Translations under genes and position numbers: made by a program | The notes under the pieces: generated by a model | Told to the model about the DNA's origin: nothing | Databases searched by the model: none | Seen by the model: only the letters and a program-made list of their open reading frames with translations | Shown here: one piece after another, positions 19,949-30,098 of the stretch | How positions within the stretch are numbered: the first letter of the stretch is position 1 | How the letters are laid out: every line of letters starts with the position of its first letter | NCBI GenBank assembly: GCA_037044905.1 | Contig: JBAOKB010000082.1 | Location: 1 to 64,000 of the forward strand | DNA from: Hortaea werneckii | Lineage: Eukaryota > Ascomycota > Dothideomycetes > Mycosphaerellales > Teratosphaeriaceae | DNA length: 64,000 nucleotides | Direction: 5' to 3'

Positions 19949-21334
19949 ATGTCCGCTTCTACCCTTCAGCTCGCCCACCAGTTGACCACCCTCACCGACG
20001 CTCTCAAAACCACCAACGCCCTCATCGCTCGCCTGGCCAGACTTTCCTTCCAACCCGGCTCCGAACCTTTGGACACAGAGAACAGTGTTCGGGTGGAGCT
20101 CGCCCAGGATATCCACGACAGTCTCAAGCAGCTGGAGGAGGATCTCGAATTACTGCAGCAAGAGATCGACGACGACGGCCACAGTGCGACGGCCAGCAAA
20201 GCACGGAGAGAGACAACCCACCGCGAGCGAGAACGAGGTCGCATCACTGCCAACGTCACGCGACTCGGTGAAGATCTCCGACACGCCCGCAGCTCCTTCC
20301 GCCAAGCGCAGCTGACTGCCAAACGAGCCAGCGAGGCCGCCAAAAGGAAGGAGCGCGAGCTCTTCTTCCAATCCCTCCAATCAGCTCCCTCATCAGGTGG
20401 AGATCCCGCCGAAAGTACTCCAGACGGGCCAGGCAGCAAGAACGACCTCTTCGCCGGCCGACGTCTACAACAGCAGAAGCCCACCCAACACCTCTCTCCC
20501 ACCGACCTCGAATCCCAGGCCTCATCCGACATCACCGCCGCCCTCCGCCGTACACACAACCTCCTCTCGACCGAACTCAGCCGCTCCCGCTTTGCCCAGG
20601 AAACCTTCAACACCTCCACCCTCGCCCTGCAGGAATTAGGCGAGCACTACACCAACCTTGATACCATCCTCACCAATTCCCGGAACCTCCTAGGCACGTT
20701 ACTCCGCAGCCAGAAGAGCGACACCTGGTACCTCGAGACCGCCTTTTACATCCTCCTCTCCACCCTCGCCTGGCTAATCTTCCGCCGCGTCCTCTTTGGT
20801 CCCTTCATCAAACTCCCACTCTTCGTCTGGAATTGCCTCTGGTTCGTGCTCAAGTGGGTCGTCCTCAAACCGCTGTGGTGGCTGTTACTCTTGACGGGAA
20901 TCGTAACGACGGAACCTATCACTGTCGCTGCTACGAGAACGGGAGCCAGAAAAGCAACCCCGAGTACTACCCGTGCGCCTCTGATCGTGAAACCCTCTGC
21001 GCAAGGCCGACCGTGGAAAATGCCATCTGAGCAGGATCGTCAGGCGCCGAATGGCGGGATGGGGATCCCCGCCGGCGCGGGCGGAGGTGGCGCGAAAGTA
21101 GGTCCCGATGGGGTCATGTTAGAAGGGAAGAGTAGCGAGGAGATTGCGCAGATGCATCGGCAGAGCGAGGCGCAGGCTGCTGCTGGTGGTGGCAAAGAGC
21201 CTCAGAGACGAGGCGATGGGACGATTTTACAGGAGAGAGGGGATATCCCGAAGAATCCCAAGAAGAAGACGTTTGATGCTGCGGCTGATGGTGGGGAGGA
21301 GTCGAAACCGAGGGCGAAGAGGGATGAATTGTGA
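19949..21334 (+). CDS. sec20: Sec20/BNIP1-type SNARE with C-terminal RDEL
   Basis: ER-resident SNARE of the Golgi-to-ER retrograde fusion machinery, intronless, 461 aa from the ATG at 19949. The N-terminal 140 residues are coiled-coil-like. The Sec20 domain spans about residues 193-280 (ITAALRRTHNLLSTELSRS, then QELGEHYTNLDTILTNSRNLLGTL and WYLETAFYILLSTLAWLIF). The protein ends KRDEL, an H/KDEL-type retrieval signal; yeast Sec20 ends in HDEL, so this is a strong independent sign. After the expected anchor there are two more hydrophobic stretches (LPLFVWNCLWFVLKWVVL and PLWWLLLLTGIV), which is unusual; an odd number of crossings would still put RDEL in the lumen. A low-complexity Gly/Ala/Gln-rich tail of about 130 residues follows. 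Confidence 0.9.
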   Translation: MSASTLQLAHQLTTLTDALKTTNALIARLARLSFQPGSEPLDTENSVRVELAQDIHDSLKQLEEDLELLQQEIDDDGHSATASKARRETTHRERERGRITANVTRLGEDLRHARSSFRQAQLTAKRASEAAKRKERELFFQSLQSAPSSGGDPAESTPDGPGSKNDLFAGRRLQQQKPTQHLSPTDLESQASSDITAALRRTHNLLSTELSRSRFAQETFNTSTLALQELGEHYTNLDTILTNSRNLLGTLLRSQKSDTWYLETAFYILLSTLAWLIFRRVLFGPFIKLPLFVWNCLWFVLKWVVLKPLWWLLLLTGIVTTEPITVAATRTGARKATPSTTRAPLIVKPSAQGRPWKMPSEQDRQAPNGGMGIPAGAGGGGAKVGPDGVMLEGKSSEEIAQMHRQSEAQAAAGGGKEPQRRGDGTILQERGDIPKNPKKKTFDAAADGGEESKPRAKRDEL

Positions 21335-21488
21335 TTGTCTGTCTTTGGTTTAATGATATTATGCTAATTAAATTACGAGGCAAAAGATTTCATACAAGCC
21401 CGGGAACCTCTCATTCAGCCCTGTGAAGATGATAAAGATGGCAGAAGATTAATGAGAACCTCTCAAGCCCACGATGATCTTCGCCACA
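21335..21488. other. Short convergent 3' spacer
   Basis: 154 bp between the Sec20 stop and the acyl-CoA ligase stop; AT-rich at the left (TTTAATGATATTATGCTAA), consistent with back-to-back polyadenylation sites. Confidence 0.5.
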
Positions 21489-23347
21489 TCACAGACGAGC
21501 CTTTATAGGGACGTCCTCCTCGCTAACACATACACCCTTCACCCTCTTCTCATCTCGATCCCGAGCCTTTAGCATCCTCCGCAATAACTTCCCCGTCGAC
21601 GACTTGGGAATATCATCGCAGAACTCAATCTCCACCAACCACTTATACTTCACTTTCCTTTCTCTAACAAACCCCAACAACTCTCTCCCCACCCTCCTCA
21701 TCTCCTCATCCCCACCAGTCTCCTTCCCCTTCAGCACCACAAACCCCTTCGCCCTCTCCCCCGCATACCCCTCCTTAACCCCGACCACCGCACAGTCCTC
21801 CACGCGCTCATGCCCCAGCAAACAATCCTCCAGCTCCGCCGGCGCCACCTGCTGCCCCTTCACTTTAATCATCTCCTTAATTCGATCCTCGATATGAATC
21901 AGTCCCAGATCATCCACAAACCCGACATCTCCCGTCCGCAGGAACCCATCCGCCTCTCCGAACGTCTCCCGCGTCGCCGCCGCGTTGTCCAAGTACCCCA
22001 TCGTAATCTGCGGCCCGCGGGCGAGGATCTCGCCGAGTTGGTTGGGCCCTAGTTCCCTCCTCCCCGCTTTCCCTCCCTTCCCATCTTCTTCTTCTCCTCC
22101 TCCGTCTTCATCCTCAAGACTCAAGACCTTCACCTCCGTATTCGCCACCGGCAGCCCCCCCGTCGTCGCATACTCGTACCCCATGAACTTCTCCGAATGG
22201 CACGAGATACACGCCGTCGACTCCGTAGCGCCGTAGCCCTGTCGGAACCCCGTATGCGGGAACATAGCCCGTAGTTCCTGGATGATCTCCGGCGAGATGG
22301 GCGCGGAGCCCGAGGACCAGCGTTTCACGGTGCGGCGGAGGGCGGGGAGGTAGTGCGGTGTGATGGTCGTGTCGCGCACGATGCGGTGGAGGATTGGCGG
22401 GACGAGGATCAGTTCTTCGATTTGGTGGGTTAGGATTGTTTGGAGGGTTTTGGTCAGGTTGAAGGGCGTGGTTGTTAGCATGATGCTGTCCCCGTTCAGC
22501 AGGACCGGGTAGTGGCAGAAGCGCACGAGGCCTGTGATGTGGAAAAGCGGCATGATGGCGAGGATTTTGTAGCGGGTCCCTGGTGTCAGGAGTTGGAGTT
22601 GTTGCAGTTGGTGGCATTGTGCGATGAGGTTGTGGTGGGAGATCATGACGGCTTTGGGGAGACCGGTTGTACCGGAGGAGAAGTTCAGGTAGCCGCAGAT
22701 TTCTTGGTTGGTTTGGCCCGGCGGGATGCTCCAGGCGGGTTGGGGGTCGGGGACTTGAGCGCCGAGGGCGATGAGGTCTTGGATGTTCCTGAAGCCGGCT
22801 TTGTTGCCTTCTAAGAGTATGATGTGGTCTTGAGGTAGGTTGGCCTGGGATGCTGCTTTGATGGCTACGTCTAATGAGTGTGGGAGCGTGAAGAGGATCC
22901 TCGTGCTGGCTGTTTTCAGCGCGAAAGCCATCTCGTCGGCATTGTATGCTGGGCTGGCACCATTGACGCGACCTCCAGCCCGGACCGTCGCCCACATCGC
23001 TACGGGGTACCAGATTGAATTCGTCGAGAACAAGGAGACAGTCTCGCCGGGTTGGAGTCCATAGTGACGTCTCAGAGCGGTGCAGAGATGGGTCGCCTTT
23101 TCTTTGACCTCGAAGAAATCCAGTCGCTCCTTAGTCTCGGCGTTGATGTAGCTGCCGATATCATTGCGGGTGGAATATTGTACTGGTGAAGTTGAGGGAT
23201 TCTCGAATGCCCATTGCCATGTTGTCAGGTTTTTGGGGACTATCAGGGATTTTCTTATTAGACATGTGCTTTGAGATTGTGAGACGTGGCACTGGGAAAT
23301 GTAGGCTTACTGTCCAGGTCTGGATGCGGTGATCTCCAGACTACCAT
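21489..23347 (-). CDS. AMP-dependent acyl/aryl-CoA ligase (4-coumarate-CoA ligase-like), peroxisomal
   Basis: Adenylate-forming enzyme that activates a carboxylic acid to its CoA thioester. Two exons: a 37-nt first exon (23347-23311, MVVWRSPHPDLD) and 23239-21489, separated by a 71-bp intron; 595 aa in total. Core motifs are FSSGTTGLPKAVMISHHN (P-loop-like), MPLFHITG, QGYGATESTACISC, GFLRTGDVGFVDD, IHIEDRIKEMIKVKGQQVAPAELE and the catalytic lysine in PKSSTGKLLRRML. The last three residues are ARL, a good match to a PTS1 peroxisomal signal. A low-complexity Asp/Glu/Gly insertion (EDEDGGGEEEDGKGGKAG) sits before the hinge. Substrate is not predictable; fungal members act on coumarate-like, fatty or secondary-metabolite acids. 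The start was chosen because it restores the usual WRSPxPD N terminus. Confidence 0.9.
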
Positions 23348-24194
23348 ACTTGCAATTGACAATTACTTGAGGAGATGAAGCGGAAACAGCGTGATGATTC
23401 AAGATGGAGTAGGAAAAGGTAAAGAAAAGCCTGTAATTCTTCGTTCTTCTGTGAGTCACTTGAACACAAGTCGACCTACCTGCATTTCAACTTCCTAAAG
23501 CACTTGATGCATTGAGCTCCTCCAACCTGATTAGCCGAGGCACTGTACTTCTATACGAAAGACAGAGAGAGGAGGTGAAAAGATAGCTCCTACATCGCCA
23601 GAAGAATGCCGATTTTGCCGTCTCGGGCCGGGTTGTCATTTTACCGACATCCCGCTGCTCTTTACTGTAACTCCATTGACGTTTCCTCTTCTCCAAAGAC
23701 TGTTTCAAGCGTTGATTTACTTGAAGTATCTATTTTACGCAACTACGCGTCCATCGACTCTTCTAGTATGTAGATCTAACTGCCTGGGAACACTTGCTTC
23801 ATCATAAGACTGCAAGGCAAAGACGCGAGCTCCTCTTATGGATGCCCATGTGCTTGACAAGGCAGCCCAGATCATACTGAGGTACCACTTTGTTGATGTC
23901 AATATGATTCTGCCTATTTCTGAACCCAGGAGAATCAAGATCAGAATACACCCCAGTGTGAACTCATGTCCTTGGCCTACAAGGCGAACACTGGATGCCA
24001 TAAACAACCTTCCTTTTGCATTACGAAAAACAAGGCTCTGCTTGACGCTTGGCCTCGTCTGGCTCTCTAGCTCCCAGCCTTGATGTCAAGTGTAAAAGTG
24101 CAGCAAGGATCTAAATGTACCATAATTCTCATTACTCGTCAAATATCGTAACCGGTCAAACCCTCCACCCGGTTTCTTCTTCTTCTCTTTTAGC
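23348..24194. other. Intergenic region
   Basis: About 850 bp. A 90-codon hydrophobic ORF on the minus strand (23735-24007) has no recognisable motif and is not called. The region should carry the ligase promoter and the FAS1 gene 3' UTR. Confidence 0.45.
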
Positions 24195-24890
24195 TCATGA
24201 CGCATAATTCACCACCCCTTTCAACATCCACACCTCCCCGTTCGCCACCCGACTCACCACCCTCTCCACCTCGACCTCACCCGGCTGCACCACCGCCTTC
24301 CCTTCCCGATTGACCTCCCACCACATCTCCTTGCCCCCGAGATTCTTCACCTTCTCGCCTGCCTTCCACGGCGAAGCAGGGATAACATGCGCCTCCGTGA
24401 ACCTCTTGAGATTCTGACTCGCGCGATCCGAGCCCGCTTCGCCTTCGTACGCCGCAGCGCCTAGGCGTTGGTAGTCCTCCGGATCCTCCCAAGGTTTGCG
24501 GGGTAAGGAGGAGATGGCAGAGTTGACGGGGGCGAGGACGGTGGTGTTGAGTCCCGTGGTGTCCAGGCGAGTAGAGACGCTGGAGATGTCGCGGGTGAAG
24601 CCGGCGAAGATGTTGATGGCTTTCTGGGTGCCGATGACGTCGGAGAGGATGACGTCGTTGTTGAGCGGGGCTGCGGGTGGTGGTGGCGGTGGTGATGATG
24701 ATGGGTTGTTGGAGGATTGTTCGGGTGGAAGTTGGATGCCTGGAGCGTTCGCCATGGGCTGCTGGTTGCTTGGTGGGGTTGCCTGAGCGGAGGGTTTGTG
24801 GAAGAAGGGGATCAGTTGGGCTTGAGAGGTTGCGACGAGTAAGCTAGAGGAGAGGAGGGATGCTGCAAGAGTATATGGCTTCATTATCAT
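24195..24890 (-). CDS. Secreted fasciclin (FAS1)-domain protein
   Basis: Intronless 231-residue protein with an N-terminal signal peptide (MIMKPYTLAASLLSSSLLVATSQAQ), a Pro/Ser/Gln-rich linker containing a run of prolines (about residues 30-78), and one FAS1 domain. FAS1 signatures include VILSDVIGTQKAINIFAGF, TTGLNTTVLAPVNSAISSLP (the H1 box with TVLAPVNSAI) and the closing ERVVSRVANGEVWMLKGVVN. FAS1 proteins mediate cell adhesion or wall binding. No GPI signal is seen at the C terminus, which ends right after the domain (GVVNYAS), suggesting release into the wall or medium. A second ATG two codons in would be equally good. The family call is clear; the role is inferred. Confidence 0.83.
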   Translation of the reverse strand: MIMKPYTLAASLLSSSLLVATSQAQLIPFFHKPSAQATPPSNQQPMANAPGIQLPPEQSSNNPSSSPPPPPPAAPLNNDVILSDVIGTQKAINIFAGFTRDISSVSTRLDTTGLNTTVLAPVNSAISSLPRKPWEDPEDYQRLGAAAYEGEAGSDRASQNLKRFTEAHVIPASPWKAGEKVKNLGGKEMWWEVNREGKAVVQPGEVEVERVVSRVANGEVWMLKGVVNYAS

Positions 24891-25173
24891 GACTGTGTTT
24901 TATGGGTCTATACGGATCATTAGGTAGAAATCTAGGAATGGTTAACGACATCGCCTAGCGGACGTGGTCGATGGAACTCGAGCGCGGGGTGAGAAGGGTG
25001 CATCATAGCGGGACTTCCCGCCTAATTAGGTCACGAGATTTCGCGTCACGCGGCTCACGCTGACCGCTGCAAGCGCGCGATAAGCTCCCGACTTCAAGTC
25101 TCCAGCGTGGAGTGGAGTTCAGGATACAGACGAAGGTGCCTGACTCGACTGTCTAGACATCCTATCGCACCCA

Positions 25174-27002
25174 ATGCCCTTTCTCTCGCGCAATAGCTCA
25201 AGGCTTCTTCACCAAGTCGACCACAAGCAGCACGCAACGCAAGAGGATCATCAAGACCCCTTGAAACAATACCTGACGCCGCCTTCTTCCAACAACACTA
25301 GCAATGAGGGCCTGAAAAGGAAGCGGGAAGAGACGGAGGAAGAGATATATGCCGATCCAGAGTCCAGCGACGACGAAAGCGCTACCGTGTTGAAACCACA
25401 TAAATCTGTGTTGCCACCGAATCCTCCCGAGGATCGAGCTGGTTTCCAGCATAAACCACCCGTACCGGACGTCGATGGACCTGCCGATGTGAAGAGCAAG
25501 GCAGCATCGGCTTTCCAGCAGCCCAAGTCAAGCTCTGTTGACTCTGCAGGGAGGAGAACTGCAGATGACGAGGCAGCACAGCTAAGTAGCGATGAGGGCG
25601 GCATATTCCAAGAGGCCAAGCGACGCAGGACGGGTCCAAAAGTGCCCGGCAAGCCGTATGAGAAACAACCATCGACGATCAGCAATATCCATGCTCAACC
25701 CAAGAGCAACCAGCCTTTGCGAGGCAAGAAAACGTCGTATGGAAGGAAAGAGGTGCAGCGTAAACAAGTACGAGAGAAAGAGAAAAAGGCCAAAGAGGAG
25801 CAGAGACAGAAAGAAGAAGAGCAAGCTCAAGCAGAAGCAGCTGCAAAGAGACCAACTTTCAAGCAGCCAGTTCACAAACCGATCCATGCCAACAATGTCG
25901 GCAACCAAACACGAGCAACCTTCAACTCCGCCCCAGGAAACCCCGATCCCAAAAGCCAGGCATCTAAACAAACACCATCATCACCCCCTCTCTCCCCCCT
26001 CAGCTCAGCGCCCAACAGCCCCGACCTCACTGCCGCCCAACCTCTCAACCACCCCACATCACCCTCAAGCCTCACCCGCCCATGCCCCATTTGCAACGAA
26101 CCCATCCCTTTCCTCCAGCACGAAAGCTTCGCAGACCAGTACTCCCAACCCCGCACACTCACCTACCAATGGCAACAACGCTTCTGCCGGTATCACCGCC
26201 AACAGACAGCGCGGGAAACCTGGCATGCACGCGGCTACCCCGCCCGGATCTCCTGGGAAGATCTTCCGAGAAGGATGTCAGAACCGAGACATATCCGGCA
26301 TGTGAAGCAGGTGATGAAGGGGCAGAGGGAAAGTGTGTTTCGGAAGAGGTTGGAGGAGAGGGTTCTAAGGAAAGGGGGTGCGGAGACGGCTTTACAGGCT
26401 TTGGCTGCTGAAGAAGAGGCGGAGGAGAAGGGTGGTGTAGAGGGGAAGGAGATGACGGCGAGGAAAGGGTGTAAAGTGGGGTATTACGGTCCTCGGGGGG
26501 AGAAGATGATGTATGTTGATCTCTCTCTTATTTTCATCCTTCCCTCCTTCCTTCTTTCTCTCTCCAGTCGTCCTCGCTATTCTGAACAAGTATCGCCAAG
26601 CATGAAGAAACTAACACAGCCAATTCACAAAGGACAACCCACATCCTCCACACTTTCACGTCAGACCTCCGTTCTCTTGCCGCCACCGATAGACTCCTCG
26701 CCTCGGCCGGCATCGCAGGAGGCGTGTCCGGTTTCGTCCAGGCCGTCCTTGTCCCGGAATTGGCCCTTTCGCTCGTGAGCGAGGATTTGGAGACGGCTTC
26801 TTCTGATGCTCAAAGGAAGAAGGGGAGTTCTCCCGTTACTGTTGCTACTGAGGACCTCGTTCAAGTGCTAGAGGAGAGTGCGGAGTTAGGCGAGTTGTTG
26901 AACCCGGAGATTTCCGTTTCGGAAGAGAGGAGCGCAGGTTTGAGACGGAGGCGAGTGAGTGAAGATCAGGATGAGCAGGAAGACGAGGGCGGTGTGGGTT
27001 AG
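25174..27002 (+). CDS. RTC4-like domain nuclear protein
   Basis: Two exons (25174-26510 and 26633-27002, intron 122 bp with ACTAACA branch) give 568 aa. The first 230 residues are disordered, charged and Lys/Glu-rich with nuclear-localisation-like clusters (LKRKREE, AKRRRTGPK). A zinc-type CPICNEPIPF motif near residue 303 precedes FCRYHRQQTARETWHARGYPARISWEDLPRR. The second exon completes the domain (GEKMM joined to TTHILHTFTSDLR...GVSGFVQAVLVPELALSLVSEDL), the pattern of the RTC4-like domain named for yeast Restriction of Telomere Capping 4. The C terminus is acidic. Biochemical function is unknown; a link to telomeres or chromatin is known only from the yeast phenotype. The domain call is from memory of the family pattern. 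Confidence 0.8.
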
Positions 27003-27603
27003 GAAGTTGTGAACTTTACTGGGTTTGGGAAAGGTGTCTCATGAACGAATTGCGATCTTCTCATCGCTGTGGGTAAGGCTACGGGCGCTTCTTCTACCGG
27101 TCTTGTTGCGCGCTTGCTTTGTACGGTGCGTGCCTGCCGCGCACCTTCTTTCTCAGCAAGGGAGAATCTGGAGCTTTCTCGGCTTTGCCATCTGCCTCTT
27201 GCGCGACCAAGGGCATCGTGTAAACCTCCGCACTTGTTGACCATACCCTTCCAGCCCCCATGCAGGCCTACAGCTCTTCACTATTACCCGCGTGCGCACC
27301 GCTGCGTTGGCTGCCCTTCAAACCGAACGTCAATGGCGCCGGGCATTCTGGCATCTCTGCTTCAGACATATCATCGCGCAGGGCCGTCGCTTGTATTGCC
27401 GTGAAACGGGATACCTCCACTCTCGACAGAGTCCCTCTCTCTTCACACGCAGCCTCCCCTCCTTTCCTTCTTCATAATACCCAAACAGCCTTCCCCTTTC
27501 GTCTGAGACTTCAGATCCTCGCAACGGGTGAACCATGCCAATGCATGTTTGAAAAAAGGAAGATATCCTTCGTCGATGTGTTTGCTCATGTCTGATTTCT
27601 TTT
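27003..27603. other. Intergenic, convergent 3' regions
   Basis: About 600 bp between the RTC4-like and mL53 stop codons. Short ORFs on both strands lack motifs. No other feature seen. Confidence 0.5.
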
Positions 27604-28035
27604 TTAAGCATCAAGCTCCTCCTTCCGTCTCAACGCGCGCGAGTGCCGATCCACTTCGGTCTGGATGTCGCGGAACTTCATCTTCTCCACATCGAGGCTC
27701 ATTTCTTTCCCATCCTCTGTTTTGAAGTGACTGGGTCAGCTAGCTGGTCTGTTGTGTGCTCACATTTGTTTTTGGCTGCAATCTGAGACGCACAAAGATA
27801 GACTTTTTGGGGGGGGGGGGGGGGGGGGGGGGGGGAGAGAAAAAGACATACTGAAGGTCAGATCTAGCAATGCAGGTTTCGCCGCGTCCTTCTGGCCTAG
27901 CATCTTCACGCCGATGCGCATGGTGCTGCGGGCATTGGGAGGTAGTGAGGCTAGGAAGTTCCGGATGGTTTTGCCGGAGCGCGGGTTGAAGGGGGAGAAG
28001 GTCGTAGTGATTCCGGTGATGTATTTGGTGATCAT
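27604..28035 (-). CDS. mrpl44: Mitochondrial large-subunit ribosomal protein mL53 (yeast MRPL44 type)
   Basis: Small component of the mitochondrial 54S/39S subunit, 98 aa in two exons. Exon 1 (28035-27852) encodes MITKYITGITTTFSPFNPRSGKTIRNFL and SLPPNARSTMRIGVKML, then LLDLTF. Exon 2 (27716-27604) gives KDGKEMSLDVEKMKF, then EVDRHSRALRRKEELDA. The 135-bp intron (27717-27851) begins GTATGT and ends AAAACAG, and holds an uninterrupted 27-base C run (in the gene's sense) starting 16 nt after the donor. The joined protein has the family's usual length and order (FNPxSxxxxxFLxxLPPNAR, xFKDGKE, VDRHSR). Annotation pipelines would easily miss this gene or read the C run as polyproline. Confidence 0.88.
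27809..27835. repeat. Poly-G tract (27 G) inside the mL53 intron
   Basis: Uninterrupted 27 G on the plus strand, poly-C in the mL53 pre-mRNA. It lies close to the 5' splice site and accounts for the artificial polyproline in two overlapping ORFs. Confidence 0.95.
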
Positions 28036-28671
28036 TTTGGAGAGATTCTCTTCGGTATGTTCGGTTTCCTTTTCCCTTTCCCTTTGATATACTGCTCACC
28101 AAGGTGTAGGCCTTTGGTTGGTAGTACAGATCGGCGGGCGTCGGGGGTTCGAATGCCTGAGGATGAGACGAGACGGGCTGGAAGGAAGCGAGCCGACGGG
28201 ACGGGTCAGGATTGGGGGTATCCCGCGGCGCGCCAAGGGCTATTCCGGGCAGCTGGCTGGATGGGATTCAAGAATATACACAGTACCTTACCTGCCTAGG
28301 TTGGGTAGTACCTTTTATGAACTAGACTGCCGCCAGATGAAACCGGTCTCATCTCGTTTGCCATTCTTATTACTATTGCAGCCTGCCGCTTGAACCAGTC
28401 TGTCCGTGTGACTACTGGGTGGCGGTGATCTGCATCGGTGGGTATAAGATCCATACCTATGGTACCTGGTAACCACCTCCCCAATACATAGCCGCTCAAC
28501 TCCTCTCCTTCTCCATCTTCTCCAGTCCATCTCCATTTCTATATCAGACGTACCTCTCCAATCTACCTTTGGCCTCGACAGTCTTTACCAGAGACGCCTC
28601 AGCTATTCATCCTTCCATCCGTCCGTCTCCCACAACACAGGAATACCTCACTCGGGAAGCGGCCACCCACA
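28036..28671. promoter_or_regulatory. Divergent intergenic region, mL53 and GPI-protein genes
   Basis: 636 bp between opposed ATGs. The right part is pyrimidine-rich (CTCTCCTTCTCCATCTTCTCC near 28500), as in many fungal promoters and leaders just upstream of the start. No coding signal seen. Confidence 0.45.
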
Positions 28672-29490
28672 ATGCCGGCCATGAAGACTGCCATCCTCCT
28701 CCCCGCCACTTTCGCCACCCTGGCACTGGCCCGTACCGATCTCGTCGGCTGTACCTCCACTGACGTCTCCTCTCCCGCCGGCGCATCTTACGCCTGGTAC
28801 GTCCCCGGAAATGGTGAGCTCTGCGACCCGCTCGACTGCGGTGGCGGCCGCGCTCCACCCAAGTACGACGTTCCAGGCTGTCCACAGTACACCGGCACCG
28901 AATCCTACAGCCCTAGCTATCTACCCGGCTACGGCAGCGCGACTGCCGCTCCAGCCACCACTACCGCAGCACCAAGCGGCGCCAGCAGCTCCTCCTCCTT
29001 CGACTGGGATAGCCTCATCTCCGAAGCCGATACCGCCACTTCCTCCTGGGACCTCTACACATCCTGGGACTCCTCTTCCGCACCAGCCACTTCAATCTCC
29101 TACAGTTCCGTCACGGGGCTCGCCTCCCCCGTCGACCTCCCCTCCACTGGCGTCTCAATCTTCACCCACCCGCTCGAGACCCCGACGTCTTCTCTCCCTG
29201 CATCAACAGACGACGTCTCCGTCTTCACGTACCCGCTGCTCTCCTCCTCCGCCACGAGTGCCGCGACTGCTGCGTCGACCCTTCCCGCCGGCATGAATGG
29301 TACAGCGGGTGTAGCAGGCTCGACGGGCGGGAGCACTTCAAGCAGGAACGGGACCATGCCGAGTGGTACCGCTAGTCCGTCTTCTCCCGCCACCCAAGTC
29401 AACGGCGGCGAGAGCGCTAAAGGGACCATGATGGCAATGAGCGGTGCGGGACTTATTGTCGCTCTTGGGGCGCTTGTGGCTTTGCTGTAG
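28672..29490 (+). CDS. GPI-anchored Ser/Thr-rich secreted protein ('siderophore biosynthesis'-type family)
   Basis: Intronless 272-residue cell-surface protein. A signal peptide (MKTAILLPATFATLALA, from the second Met) leads into a conserved Cys-containing head: DLVGCTSTD, YAWYVPGNGELCDPLDCGGGRAPPKYDVPGCPQYTG and SYLPGYG. The rest is Ser/Thr/Ala-rich and probably O-glycosylated. The C terminus has a typical GPI-attachment tail: small residues (VNGGESAKG), then a hydrophobic end (MMAMSGAGLIVALGALVALL). Proteins with this Cys pattern are often labelled 'siderophore biosynthesis enzyme' in fungal databases, but nothing here suggests an enzyme. The cell-wall location is well supported; function is unknown. 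Confidence 0.82.
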   Translation: MPAMKTAILLPATFATLALARTDLVGCTSTDVSSPAGASYAWYVPGNGELCDPLDCGGGRAPPKYDVPGCPQYTGTESYSPSYLPGYGSATAAPATTTAAPSGASSSSSFDWDSLISEADTATSSWDLYTSWDSSSAPATSISYSSVTGLASPVDLPSTGVSIFTHPLETPTSSLPASTDDVSVFTYPLLSSSATSAATAASTLPAGMNGTAGVAGSTGGSTSSRNGTMPSGTASPSSPATQVNGGESAKGTMMAMSGAGLIVALGALVALL

Positions 29491-30098
29491 GTCTTTTCTT
29501 GGGATGGTAAGCCGGTCATCGGGCTGAGTGATGCCTTGTTGAAAGGCCGGCGTTCAGGAAGGGTTCTACGCACCTTTTTCTCGAGATTTCTTGACGAATG
29601 ATAGGCAGGGTCGTGAATAATACGGGAAGAGAGCATGCCTTGAATCCCCCAGTTTCAGATGTACGAAGGCCAATTTCACATGATATCGTAGGAAGGTGAT
29701 TCTCATATGCCACACAAAAAGGAGACTGAGTAGAACACTCCAGACAAATGGAGTCATCAAGCCGACACTGCTGCTTGGCTGGCAAGTAGTGAGAGTAGCC
29801 CCTTCGGCGGAGGGTGGTGTGATCTCGTCGCAAGACTGCTGAGTGTTTATTTCGTGGTTCATATGCTGATCACATGTTCACAAGTGATCTAACGATCATT
29901 CTTCACATTCTGCGCAGATATGGCTCACTTCATCCGCACCCATGAGTGTGCATGGCTAGCTAGCTCGCTCAACACACATTCAAATTTGACTGACACAGAT
30001 ATGTTGATCCGGAAAATACCAAAGCCAAGAAGTGCAATCAGAGACACCACCAACCAATTCACCCACATAGCGAACAACGTTCAAGGTCTTCGCTCAAG
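29491..30098. other. Intergenic region, left border of the gene-poor block
   Basis: About 600 bp. No gene recognised. From here to about 43 kb gene density drops and genes are orphan or lineage-restricted types. Confidence 0.45.

Noticed and set aside
23735..24007. 90-codon hydrophobic minus-strand ORF
   Set aside because: Short, no recognisable membrane-protein family, and no supporting splice or homology.
28130..28180. tRNA-like B box (GGTTCGAATGCC)
   Set aside because: No matching acceptor, D or anticodon stems could be drawn around it; the T stem does not pair.
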